Assembly (NCBI GenBank): GCA_963722575.1
Contig: CAVRNR010000005.1
Span: 310,001-374,000 of the forward strand
DNA length: 64,000 nt
Direction of reading: 5' to 3'
DNA from: Fen-178 sp963722575
GTDB lineage: Bacteria; Acidobacteriota; Terriglobia; Bryobacterales; Bryobacteraceae
Position 1 is the stretch's first letter, and every line of letters starts with the position of its first letter. The position numbers and the translations under genes are program-made. This document shows positions 18,585 to 27,378 of this stretch, piece by piece. The notes below the pieces were generated by a model, which ran no database searches, was not told where the DNA came from, and worked only from the letters and a program-made list of their open reading frames with translations.

Positions 18585-20426
18585 GTGCGCGACGAATTGC
18601 TGCTCTACTATGAACGCGAACTCACGTTTCTGAGGCAGATGGGCGTCGAGTTCGCGGACAAGTACCCGAAAATCGCCTCGCGCCTGAGCCTGGAGCCGGA
18701 CAAGTGCGAAGACCCGCACGTGGAGCGGCTGCTGGAAGCCTTCGCGTTTCTGGCCGCGCGCGTGCACCTGAAGATCGACGACGAGTTCCCGGAGATCACC
18801 GAGGCGCTGCTCAGCATCATCTACCCGCATTTCATCCGGCCGGTGCCGTCGATGACCATCGCCGATTTTCGCGTCAATCCCGAACAGGGGCAGATCGGCG
18901 GGGGGCTGAAGATTCCGCGCGGCTCGATGTTGTCGTCGCGGCCGGTGGGCGGGGTCCCCTGCAAATTCCGCACTTGCTACGACACGTACGTCTGGCCGTT
19001 GAGCGTGTTGGCGGCGGAATGGAAGACGCCGGACCGGCTGCAGCCCGCCATCAAGGCTCCGGAAGCCGCGGCGGCGCTGCGCGTGGAACTGAAGTGCTGG
19101 CCCGACATTACCTTCGAAAAACTGCACCCGGAGCCGTTGCGGTTCTTCCTGAACGGCGAGAGCGGGCTGATCCACACCCTCTACGAACTGTTGTGCAGCC
19201 GATGCACGCAGATCCTGGTGCGCGACCCTACCCCGGGCTCGCGCGTGCGGCCGGTCGCGCTCCGAGGGGAGGCGCTGCGCCCGGTGGGGTTCGCCGAGGA
19301 TGAAGGCATGCTGGGGTACCCGCGCCGCTCCTTCACCGGCTACCGCCTGCTGCACGAATACTTCACGTTTCCGGATAAATTCTTCTTTCTGGACCTCACG
19401 GGACTCGAAGCGGCCCTGGCGGGCGGGTTCAGAGACCGGGCCGAGCTGATCTTTCTGATCGCGCCGTTTGAGTTGGCGGACCGGCGCCAAGCCCTTGAGC
19501 TGGGGGTCACCGAGAAGACTTTTCAAACCGCCTGCGCGCCCGCGGTGAACCTGTTTGAGCAGACGGCGGAGCCTATCCTGCTCACCGAGCGGCGCTTCGA
19601 TTACCCCATCGTGCCCGACATCCGCCGGCCCAACGCCACCGAAATCTTCTCCGTGGACGAAGTGGTCAGTGTCCGGCCGGACACGCAGGAACCGGTTCGC
19701 TTCGAGCCGTTCTATTCCTTTCGCCACGGCCACTCGGGCGGCCGCGGACAGGTCTTTTGGATGGCTTCGCGGCGGGCTTCGGGCCGCCGGGACGATGAAG
19801 GCACGGAGATGTTCCTCTCGCTGGTCGACCTGGAGCAGCGGCCGGTGGCGCCGGACGTGGACAGCCTCACGGTGCGGCTCACGTGCACCAACCGGGATCT
19901 TCCCTCGCGCCTGCCGTTCGGGATGGAGTCGGGCGATTTCGAATTGGAGAGCGGGGCGCCGGTCCACTCCATCATGGCGCTGAGGAAACCCACGCCGGCC
20001 CTGCGGCCTCCCACCGGGAAATCCTCGCTGTGGCGGCTGATTTCGCACCTGTCGCTGAATTACCTGTCGCTGGTGGCGGAGGGGCGCGAGGCGCTCCAGG
20101 AAATCCTGAAGCTGTACAATTTCACCAACTCTTCGTATTCGGTGAAGCAGATCGAAGGCATCACGGATCTGAAAAGCCGGCCGCAGTTCGCGCGGATCAT
20201 ATCGGAAAACGGCATCACCTTCGCGCGCGGCACGCGGGTGGACATGGAACTCGACGAGGAAAACTTTGTAGGCGGCGGCGCGTACCTGTTCGCCAGCGTG
20301 ATCGAACATTTTCTGGGGCTGTACGTCACGCTGGCGAGCTTCAGCCAACTGAGCGTTTCGACGCGGCAGCGAAAGGAGGTTCTGAAACTGTGGCCACCCC
20401 GGGCCGGCTCCAGGATCCTCCTGTAG
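18585..20426 (+). CDS. tssF: T6SS baseplate subunit TssF
   Basis: The 613-residue product is a full-length TssF: LLLYYERELTFLRQMGVEFA, FAFLAARVHLKIDDEFPEIT, YPHFIRPVPSMTI at the N-terminus and the C-terminal FARGTRVDMELDEENFVGGG and FLGLYVTLASFSQLSV. It starts with GTG one base after tssE ends. It overlaps tssG by 37 bases. Confidence 0.95.
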   Translation: MRDELLLYYERELTFLRQMGVEFADKYPKIASRLSLEPDKCEDPHVERLLEAFAFLAARVHLKIDDEFPEITEALLSIIYPHFIRPVPSMTIADFRVNPEQGQIGGGLKIPRGSMLSSRPVGGVPCKFRTCYDTYVWPLSVLAAEWKTPDRLQPAIKAPEAAAALRVELKCWPDITFEKLHPEPLRFFLNGESGLIHTLYELLCSRCTQILVRDPTPGSRVRPVALRGEALRPVGFAEDEGMLGYPRRSFTGYRLLHEYFTFPDKFFFLDLTGLEAALAGGFRDRAELIFLIAPFELADRRQALELGVTEKTFQTACAPAVNLFEQTAEPILLTERRFDYPIVPDIRRPNATEIFSVDEVVSVRPDTQEPVRFEPFYSFRHGHSGGRGQVFWMASRRASGRRDDEGTEMFLSLVDLEQRPVAPDVDSLTVRLTCTNRDLPSRLPFGMESGDFELESGAPVHSIMALRKPTPALRPPTGKSSLWRLISHLSLNYLSLVAEGREALQEILKLYNFTNSSYSVKQIEGITDLKSRPQFARIISENGITFARGTRVDMELDEENFVGGGAYLFASVIEHFLGLYVTLASFSQLSVSTRQRKEVLKLWPPRAGSRILL

Positions 20427-21439
20427 AGAACAACCGGCCGCAATTCGCGGAACTGGAGCGGGTGCTTCGCGAGCAGCCGTTCGGTTTCGATTTTTTCCAG
20501 GCCGTGCGCCTGCTGGGGCGGATTCTCGCGGACCGGCAGCCCGTCGGGCAGTACTCGAGCCCGCGCACGGAAGTGGTGCGTTTCGGAACCGGCGCCGATT
20601 TCGGGTTTCCCCCCAGCCAGATCGCGGCGTTCGACTGGCCTCGGGACGCGCAGCCGCTGATGCGCGTGAATTTCATGGGCCTGACCGGGCCCCAAGGCCT
20701 GCTGCCGCTGTACTATTCGGCACTGGTGCGGGAGCGGCTGCGCGCGCGGGACAGCGCGCTACGCGAGTTCCTGGACATCTTTAACCACCGGGCCATCTCG
20801 CTGTTCTACCAGGCATGGGAGAAGTTCCGTTTCACGGTGGCTTACGAGCGCGGCGACGACGACCGGCTCTCGCCTCACCTGATGGACTTGCTGGGGCTGG
20901 GAACCCCCGGGTTCGAGGATCGCCAGCAGATCCCCGACGAAGCGCTGGTCTTCCGCTGCGGACTCTTGGCCGCCCAGACGCGTTCGGCGGCGGCGCTGCG
21001 GCTGCTGCTGATGGACTACTTCGAAGTTCCCGTGGAGATCGAGCAGTTCGTGGGCGCGTGGCACGCGCTGGAGGAAGACACGCAGTGCCGGTTCAGCGAG
21101 ACCGCGTCGTACTCCGAGCAACTGGGAATGGGCGCGGTGGTGGGAGACGAGGTTTGGGATCGGCAATCCACGGTGCGAATTCGCCTGGGTCCACTGACCC
21201 TGGAGCAGTACCGGGATTTCCTCCCGGACGGAAGCGCGCACGCGCCGTTGCGGGCGCTGGTCCGCTTTTTCGCCGGAAACGAATTGGATTTCGAGGTGCA
21301 GTTGGTGCTGCGGAAGGAAGAAACGCCGGCCTGCGAACTGGGCCAAGAGGGCGCCGCGGGGCCTCGGCTGGGCTGGCTGACGTGGGCTAAGACGGGGGCG
21401 ATGGTTGAGAATCCGGACGATAGTATTCTGCGCATTTGA
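20390..21439 (+). CDS. tssG: T6SS baseplate subunit TssG
   Basis: The frame is open far upstream inside tssF, but the real start is the GTG at 20390, preceded by AAAGGAGG at 20372-20379 with 10 bases of spacing. The 349-residue product has FGFDFFQAVRLLGRIL, VRFGTGADFGFPPSQI, MRVNFMGLTGPQGLLPLYY and RQQIPDEALVFRCGLLA. With TssE and TssF it forms the baseplate wedge. The start lies within tssF, consistent with coupled translation. Confidence 0.92.
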   Translation: MATPGRLQDPPVENNRPQFAELERVLREQPFGFDFFQAVRLLGRILADRQPVGQYSSPRTEVVRFGTGADFGFPPSQIAAFDWPRDAQPLMRVNFMGLTGPQGLLPLYYSALVRERLRARDSALREFLDIFNHRAISLFYQAWEKFRFTVAYERGDDDRLSPHLMDLLGLGTPGFEDRQQIPDEALVFRCGLLAAQTRSAAALRLLLMDYFEVPVEIEQFVGAWHALEEDTQCRFSETASYSEQLGMGAVVGDEVWDRQSTVRIRLGPLTLEQYRDFLPDGSAHAPLRALVRFFAGNELDFEVQLVLRKEETPACELGQEGAAGPRLGWLTWAKTGAMVENPDDSILRI

Positions 21440-21451
21440 AGGACAACATTC

Positions 21452-21488
21452 AACGCGGAGACGCGGAGACGCGGAGAAAAACGCAGAG
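21452..21488. repeat. CGCGGAG-type interspersed repeat before clpV
   Basis: Tandem units CGCGGAGACGCGGAG and a GAAAAACGCAGAG tail occupy much of the 147-base gap between tssG and clpV. A same-orientation copy starts at 24218, after clpV, and an inverted copy at 24361-24387. No gene is seen in the gap. Confidence 0.7.
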
Positions 21489-21586
21489 CGGAAAAGAAGA
21501 AGAGGAAGCAGAGGAAGACGGGGCCGAGGGGAGCGGGACCCGGGAGCTTTGGCGGCTGGGGAAAAGGAATCGAATGAGGAGCTGGA

Positions 21587-24205
21587 ATGAGCGTAAACCT
21601 GAAGTCGCTGATCGGAAAACTGAACGGCCCGACGCGGAGCACGCTGGAAGCGGCGGCGGGGTTGTGCCTGTCACGCACACACTACAACATCGAGATCGAA
21701 CATTACCTCATGAAGCTGATGGAGGCCAGCGATACCGATGCGGCCCGCATCTTCCGCCACTTCGAGGTGAACCAGTCCCGGCTCGCCGCGGAGCTGACGC
21801 GCAGCCTGGATAAACTGAAATCGGGCAACGCGCGCACGCCCGCCATCAGCCCCACCATTCTCCGCATGTTGACGCAGGCGTGGACCATGGGGTCGATCGA
21901 TTACGGCGCGTGGCAGGTGCGCACCGGCTTCACCTTGCTGGCGCTGGTCTCCGACGAGGAGCTGGCGAGGATTGTGCGCGAAGTCAGCAAAGAGCTGCAA
22001 AAGATCGAGCCGGAGGCGTTGAAGAAGGATTTCGTCGCGCTGGTGCACGGCTCGCACGAAGACGAGGTGACGGAAGAAGCACCGGAGGCGGGGGGCGAAG
22101 GCGCTCCGCCGCGCCCGGCCGGCGGCAAGACCGCAAACCTCGACCAGTTCACCGTCAACCTGACGGCCAACGCCAAAAGCGGCAAACTCGACCCGGTGCT
22201 GGGGCGCGACACGGAAATCCGGCAGGTGATCGACATCCTGATGCGGCGCCGCCAGAACAACCCCATACTCACCGGCGAAGCGGGCGTGGGGAAGACCGCC
22301 GTAGTGGAGGGTTTCGCGCTGCGCATCGCGCAGGGCGACGTTCCGCCGGCCTTGAAAAACGTCACCGTACGCACCCTCGATCTGGCGCTGTTGCAGGCCG
22401 GGGCGGGCATCAAGGGCGAATTCGAAAACCGGTTGAAGGGCCTCATCGAAGAGGTGAAATCGTCCCCGACTCCCATCATCTTGTTCATCGACGAGGCCCA
22501 CACCATGATCGGCGCGGGAGGACAGGCCGGCCAGGGTGACGCGGCCAACCTGTTGAAACCGGCGCTAGCGCGCGGCGAACTGCGAACCATCGCGGCCACC
22601 ACGTGGTCGGAGTATAAGAAGTATTTCGAGAAAGACCCGGCGCTGGCGCGGCGCTTCCAGGCGGTGAAGGTGGAAGAGCCCGAGGAAAAACAGTGCATGA
22701 CCATGCTGCGGGGCATCGCAGCCTCGCTCGAAAAGCACCACAAGGTCCGCATTTTGGACGAAGGCGTCTCCGCGGCGGTGCGGCTGTCGCACCGGTTTTT
22801 GGCGGGGCGGCAATTGCCGGATAAAGCCGTCAGCGTGCTGGATACGGCTTGCGCGCGCCTGGCCCTGGGGCAGAACGCCACGCCTCCGGCCATCGAGGAC
22901 GCCACGCGGCAGATCGACGACTATGACACGCAGGAGCGCGTGCTCTCGCGCGAGTCGGCGGCCGGCGCGGACCACGCCGAGCGGCTGGTAGAGATCCGCG
23001 AAAAGCGGGCGCAAGTGGCCGCCACACTGGCCGCATTGAGAGAACGCTTCGAGAAGGAATCCGCACTGGTGAGCCGGGTTCGCGAGATCCGCGGCCAACT
23101 GGAAGAGGGCACCGGAGAGCAGGAACCCCTGCGCGCGGAACTCGAGAAGCTCAATGCCGAACTGGCGGCGCTGCAAGGCGAGACGCCGATGATGCGCGTC
23201 TCGGTGGACGGGCAAATCGTGGGCGAAGTGATCTCCGCGTGGACCGGCATCCCCACCGGAAAGATGGTGAAGGACGAGGTTCAGACCGTGCTCACGCTGG
23301 AATCCCTTCTGGGCGGCCGGGTGATCGGACAGAACCATGCTCTGGAAGGCATCGCGCAGCGCATACGGACCTCGCGCGCCGGGTTGGAAGATCCCAAGAA
23401 GCCCATCGGTGTATTCCTGCTGGTGGGCCCCAGCGGCGTAGGCAAGACCGAGACGGCCCTGGCGTTGGCGGACCTGATGTATGGCGGCGAGCGCAACCTG
23501 ATCACCATCAACATGTCGGAGTTTCAGGAGGCCCACACGGTGTCCACTCTGAAGGGGTCGCCGCCGGGATACGTCGGCTATGGCGAAGGCGGTGTGCTCA
23601 CCGAGGCCGTGCGGCGCCATCCGTACTCGGTGGTTCTGCTCGACGAAGTGGAGAAGGCCCACCCCGACGTGCTGGAGCTTTTCTTCCAGGTGTTCGACAA
23701 GGGCAGCATGGAAGACGGCGAGGGGCGCGAGATCGATTTCAAGAACACCATCATCCTGCTCACCTCGAACACGGCCACCGACACCATGATGAAGCTCTGC
23801 GCCGATCCCGAGACCATGCCCACTCCGGAGGGCATCGTGAAGGCCATCAAGCCGGAGCTGAACAAGACGTTCAAACCGGCGTTCCTGGGGCGCCTGGTGG
23901 TGATCCCCTATTACCCGGTGCGCGACGAAGCGCTCAAGAAGATCATCACGTTGAAACTCGGCAAGATTCAGAAGCGCATCCACGAGAACCACAAGATTCA
24001 ACTGGTGTGCGACGGCGCGCTGATCGACGAAATCGCGCGGCGCTGCACGGAGGTGGAAAGCGGCGCGCGCAATGTGGATAACATTCTCACCAACACATTG
24101 CTGCCGGAGATCTCGCGCCAGTTGTTGAGCCGGATCGCGGAAGGGCAGAAGCTGGAATCCATCCGGGTGGACATTGGGGCGGACGGGAATTTTGTGTATT
24201 CGTGA
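21587..24205 (+). CDS. clpV: T6SS sheath-disassembly ATPase ClpV (TssH)
   Basis: The 872-residue AAA+ protein has the ClpV N-terminal domain (LSRTHYNIEIEHYLMKLM), nucleotide-binding domain 1 with Walker A GEAGVGKTA and Walker B IILFIDEAHTMIG (about residues 225-310), a ClpB-like middle coiled coil, and nucleotide-binding domain 2 with GPSGVGKTE and VVLLDEVEKAHPD (about residues 605-690). The C-terminal domain is complete. It unfolds contracted TssBC sheath for reuse. Internal VSVDGQIVGEVISAWTGIPT is typical of ClpV/ClpB. Confidence 0.95.
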   Translation: MSVNLKSLIGKLNGPTRSTLEAAAGLCLSRTHYNIEIEHYLMKLMEASDTDAARIFRHFEVNQSRLAAELTRSLDKLKSGNARTPAISPTILRMLTQAWTMGSIDYGAWQVRTGFTLLALVSDEELARIVREVSKELQKIEPEALKKDFVALVHGSHEDEVTEEAPEAGGEGAPPRPAGGKTANLDQFTVNLTANAKSGKLDPVLGRDTEIRQVIDILMRRRQNNPILTGEAGVGKTAVVEGFALRIAQGDVPPALKNVTVRTLDLALLQAGAGIKGEFENRLKGLIEEVKSSPTPIILFIDEAHTMIGAGGQAGQGDAANLLKPALARGELRTIAATTWSEYKKYFEKDPALARRFQAVKVEEPEEKQCMTMLRGIAASLEKHHKVRILDEGVSAAVRLSHRFLAGRQLPDKAVSVLDTACARLALGQNATPPAIEDATRQIDDYDTQERVLSRESAAGADHAERLVEIREKRAQVAATLAALRERFEKESALVSRVREIRGQLEEGTGEQEPLRAELEKLNAELAALQGETPMMRVSVDGQIVGEVISAWTGIPTGKMVKDEVQTVLTLESLLGGRVIGQNHALEGIAQRIRTSRAGLEDPKKPIGVFLLVGPSGVGKTETALALADLMYGGERNLITINMSEFQEAHTVSTLKGSPPGYVGYGEGGVLTEAVRRHPYSVVLLDEVEKAHPDVLELFFQVFDKGSMEDGEGREIDFKNTIILLTSNTATDTMMKLCADPETMPTPEGIVKAIKPELNKTFKPAFLGRLVVIPYYPVRDEALKKIITLKLGKIQKRIHENHKIQLVCDGALIDEIARRCTEVESGARNVDNILTNTLLPEISRQLLSRIAEGQKLESIRVDIGADGNFVYS

Positions 24206-24217
24206 GGGGGAGTTTTC

Positions 24218-24387
24218 GACGCGGAGACGCGGAGACGCGGAGAAAAACGCAGAGAGGAAATAGGAAGAAGAAAATCAAGATCCGAGAGCGCGGAGGTAGC
24301 GGAGAAATCGGTGAAAGAGCGGGGGTAGATGTGGGTATCGAGCTTTCCTATTTCTTCCTCCGCGAATTCTCCGCGTCTCCGCGTCGA
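24218..24387. repeat. CGCGGAG-type inverted-repeat element between clpV and vgrG
   Basis: The left half (24218-24256) has the same units as the element before clpV. The right half (about 24348-24387) carries TTTCCTATTTCTTCCTC and the complement of CGCGGAGACGCGGAG, so the two halves can pair as a long imperfect hairpin. It could affect read-through from clpV into vgrG. Confidence 0.6.
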
Positions 24388-24443
24388 AAGATCCCCTCAC
24401 GAATATGGCGGAGAGTTGTCGAGTTAATTGAAGGAGGCCGCGC

Positions 24444-26417
24444 ATGGCGGACCGGTATCTGGAAGAGAATCGATTTCTGTATATCAATTCGAGCCTGGGC
24501 GCGGATGAACTGCTGCTCGAATCGTTCACGGGGGAGGAGGCCATCTCGCACCTCTTTTGGTTCCAGCTCGAGTTGTGGTCGGAAAACGCGGCGATCAAAT
24601 TCGAGGACATCCTGGGCCAGGGGATCTCCTTCGGGGTAATCGGGCCATCGGGCTGCGAACCGAGACACATCAACGGCATTGTGACCTCCTTCGCGCAACT
24701 GCCGGGGACCTTCCGCCTGGCCCGCTACCGCGCCACGGTAGCGCCTAAGATCTGGGTGCTGACACGGACCGAGAACCTGCGAATCTTCCAGGACAAAGAC
24801 GTTCCCGATATTCTGAAGAAAGTCTTGCAGGGGTTCGATGTCACGTGGGAGCTGCACAAATCGTATCCCCAGCGGGAGTACTGCGTGCAGTATCGCGAGA
24901 CGGATTTCAATTTCATCTCGCGCCTGATGGAGGAAGAAGGCATCTTCTATTTCTTCCGCCATACCGCCAGCGGGCACAAGCTGGTGATAGCCGACGACGC
25001 CGTGTCGTACCAGGACATCCCCGGCGATGCGAGTCTGATTTACGACGAAGTGGCCGGCGGCACGCGCGAGGAATTGCGCATCACGGGTTGGATGAAGACC
25101 CAGGAACTGGGCTCCGGCAAGAACACCTTGCAGGACTACAACTATGGCAAGCCGATGCTCGACATGCTGGTGTCCCAGCCGATCATGGACAGCGTACAGG
25201 TCGGCAAAGTCACGCACAAACTGAAGGTGGGGGGAAACGATCAGTTCGAGGTTTACGACTACCCGGGCAACTACGGCATCCGGTACCAGGCGGTGGGAGA
25301 CAAATCCACCGGCACCGGTTTAGCCAAGACGGGCATGGAAGAAATGGAGCTCGCGCAGTTTTCCATCCGCGGCCAAAGCAACGTACACTGCCTGATTCCA
25401 GGCTATCGCTTCGCGGTTACCAGGCACCCCAACGCGGATGGGACCTATGTGGCCGGCTCGGTGACCCATTCCGCGGTGGAAGGCGACTTTCACTCCGGCG
25501 ACAAGACGGTGGAGAGCCACTACAGCAATACCTTCACCTGTTTCCCGATAGCGTTGCGCTACCACCCGGCGCGCACCACCGCGAAAGCCCATGTTTGGGG
25601 CTGCCAGACAGCCGTGGTGGTGGGCCCGGCGGGGGAGGAGATCTACACCGACGACAAAGCGCGCGTGAAAGTGCAGTTTCATTGGGACCGGGAAGGCAAG
25701 AACGACGCCGCCAGCTCCTGCTGGATTCGCGTGGCCAGCCACTGGGCTGGACAAGGGTGGGGCGCCATCCACCTCCCCAGAATCGGCCAGGAGGTGGTGG
25801 TCGATTTTCTGGAAGGCGATCCCGACTGCCCGATTATCGTGGGGAGCGTGTATAACGCCGTCGAGACGCCGCCCTACAGCCTGCCCGACAACAAGACCCA
25901 GAGCGGCATACGGTCGCGCAGCTCGAAGGGTGGCGGCACCGCCAATTACAACGAGATCCGGTTGGAGGACAAAAAGGGCAGCGAGGAGATCCTGATCCAT
26001 GCGGAAAAGGACCTGACCACCGAAGTGGAGCACGACGAAACTCGCACGGTCCAGCACGACCGCAGCGTAACTGTGGGCAACAACGAAACAAAGCAGGTCG
26101 GCGCGAAGCAGGACATCACGATCGGCTCCTCGAAAACGGAGGCGGTCGGCTCCAATAAGAGCCTTAGCGTCGGCGGTTCCGAGACCCGCACCGTCGCCAG
26201 CAGCAGGAGTGTCACGATTGCGAGCGACGACTCCCTGACCGCGATGACGATCGAGGTTACGGCAACTTCCATCAGCATCACGGCCCCGAGTATCTCCATC
26301 ACCGGCAACGTCACCATTGCAGGCACGCTGATGTGTCCGGCGATCACTACCACGAACCTGACCGCGGCCAGCGTGGTCTCCGCTACCTATTCGCCGGGCG
26401 TAGGAAACCTGATCTGA
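24444..26417 (+). CDS. vgrG: T6SS spike protein VgrG (TssI)
   Basis: The 657-residue product has the gp27-like region (NRFLYINSSLGADELLLESF, then REYCVQYRETDFNFISRLME and EEGIFYFFRH, about residues 1-370), a gp5-type OB fold (KVQFHWDREGKNDAASSCWI, GWGAIHLPRIGQEVVVDFLE) and a C-terminal needle of valine/threonine repeats (about residues 520-620, such as VQHDRSVTVGNNETKQVG). No enzymatic extension follows the needle. An AAGGAGG ribosome site lies 6 bases before the ATG. The stop codon shares a base with the start of the next gene. Confidence 0.95.
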   Translation: MADRYLEENRFLYINSSLGADELLLESFTGEEAISHLFWFQLELWSENAAIKFEDILGQGISFGVIGPSGCEPRHINGIVTSFAQLPGTFRLARYRATVAPKIWVLTRTENLRIFQDKDVPDILKKVLQGFDVTWELHKSYPQREYCVQYRETDFNFISRLMEEEGIFYFFRHTASGHKLVIADDAVSYQDIPGDASLIYDEVAGGTREELRITGWMKTQELGSGKNTLQDYNYGKPMLDMLVSQPIMDSVQVGKVTHKLKVGGNDQFEVYDYPGNYGIRYQAVGDKSTGTGLAKTGMEEMELAQFSIRGQSNVHCLIPGYRFAVTRHPNADGTYVAGSVTHSAVEGDFHSGDKTVESHYSNTFTCFPIALRYHPARTTAKAHVWGCQTAVVVGPAGEEIYTDDKARVKVQFHWDREGKNDAASSCWIRVASHWAGQGWGAIHLPRIGQEVVVDFLEGDPDCPIIVGSVYNAVETPPYSLPDNKTQSGIRSRSSKGGGTANYNEIRLEDKKGSEEILIHAEKDLTTEVEHDETRTVQHDRSVTVGNNETKQVGAKQDITIGSSKTEAVGSNKSLSVGGSETRTVASSRSVTIASDDSLTAMTIEVTATSISITAPSISITGNVTIAGTLMCPAITTTNLTAASVVSATYSPGVGNLI

Positions 26418-27253
26418 TGCCGAAAGGGAACCGGCTGGCCACCCTCGGGCAACTGATGGCCGCCGATGTGGACGCATTGCCCTACCTGGCGGATGTCGCG
26501 GCCAGCCTGGGTCATGCGGAGGTTTCCGTGCGCCAAATGGCGGCTGCGGTACTGGGCAAAATCGGTGCGCCCGCGGCAGCTGCCGTGCGGCCCCTGTGCC
26601 GCTGCCTCACAGCGCCGGAAGACGACTTGCGGGCCGTCGCCGCCTTCGCGCTTGCCCGGATCGGCCCCGCAGCCGTGCCCGCGCTGCGGCTCATGTTGCA
26701 GTTCTCCGATCCGCGGACGGTGGCCGCGGCGGCCGGCGCCCTCTCCCAAATCGGTCCGGGGGCGCGGGAGTCCCTCGCAGACCTGGAAACCATCGCGCCG
26801 CGCGCCCCGCTCACCGTGCAGATGGCCTGTGCGGCGGCGGTGGCTCGCATCGGCGGCGACGCGTCGCGCGGGCTTCCGCTCCTGCTGCGGGCACTCGACC
26901 ACGCGGACCCGCCGGTACGCAAGCAGGCGCTGGAGCGCATCACCGAACTGGGGACTGCGGCGCACCCCGCCATTCCCAGGATTCTCGAATGCGCCGCCGA
27001 CCCCGCGCCCGAAGTGAGAGCGGCTGCTGCGTTGACCCTGGGCCGGATTCGCGCGCCGGCCTCCGACGCGGTCCCGCCCATGGTGCGCCTGCTGGACGAT
27101 GCCAGTCCGGAAGTCCGTATGAACGCCATGATCGTTCTGGCAAGCTACGGCCCCGAGGCCAGCGCGGCGCTGCCGGCGCTTCGTAAGTGGACCGGGCACC
27201 CCGATGAGAAGACGTCCGCCGCCGCCCGGGCAGCCATCGAGAGAATCTCGTAG
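26417..27253 (+). CDS. HEAT-repeat protein coupled to vgrG
   Basis: The 278-residue protein is almost wholly made of ~31-residue alpha-helical HEAT/PBS-type repeats, for example VRQMAAAVLGKIGAPAAAAV, LRAVAAFALARIGPAAVPAL, VRAAAALTLGRIRAPASDAV and VRMNAMIVLASYGPEASAAL. There is no signal peptide or membrane segment. The ATG at 26417 overlaps the vgrG stop by one base (TGATG), so translation is coupled. HEAT scaffolds bind proteins; the position suggests an adaptor, chaperone or regulator of spike loading, but this is inference. The open frame upstream of 26417 is within vgrG. Confidence 0.8.
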   Translation: MPKGNRLATLGQLMAADVDALPYLADVAASLGHAEVSVRQMAAAVLGKIGAPAAAAVRPLCRCLTAPEDDLRAVAAFALARIGPAAVPALRLMLQFSDPRTVAAAAGALSQIGPGARESLADLETIAPRAPLTVQMACAAAVARIGGDASRGLPLLLRALDHADPPVRKQALERITELGTAAHPAIPRILECAADPAPEVRAAAALTLGRIRAPASDAVPPMVRLLDDASPEVRMNAMIVLASYGPEASAALPALRKWTGHPDEKTSAAARAAIERIS

Positions 27254-27254
27254 C

Positions 27255-27275
27255 GCCGGGCCCAGAGGGCACCCC
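27255..27275. repeat. Short interspersed repeat with core CCGGGCCCAGAGGGCACC, copy 1
   Basis: A 21-base stretch is identical to 29912-29932. Here it follows the HEAT-repeat gene; a small hairpin CCGGCGG/CCGCCGG follows at 27313-27331. The pair of copies bracket metE-like, cooC and cooC genes. Confidence 0.6.
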
Positions 27276-27378
27276 CTTGTCGCCGGTGTTCTTCCCAGTC
27301 CAGACAACCCCACCGGCGGCAAGACCGCCGGCGCTACGGGTTATACTTGATTTCAGACTGCAAGGCTCAAAATACACC

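Noticed and set aside
19883..20389. 5' extension of tssG into tssF
   Set aside because: The extension encodes shadow sequence of tssF. TssG homology begins after the GTG at 20390, which has its own ribosome site.
27342..27347. TATACT as a -10 box for the acs operon
   Set aside because: No acceptable -35 box lies 16-18 bases upstream, so no promoter is claimed.
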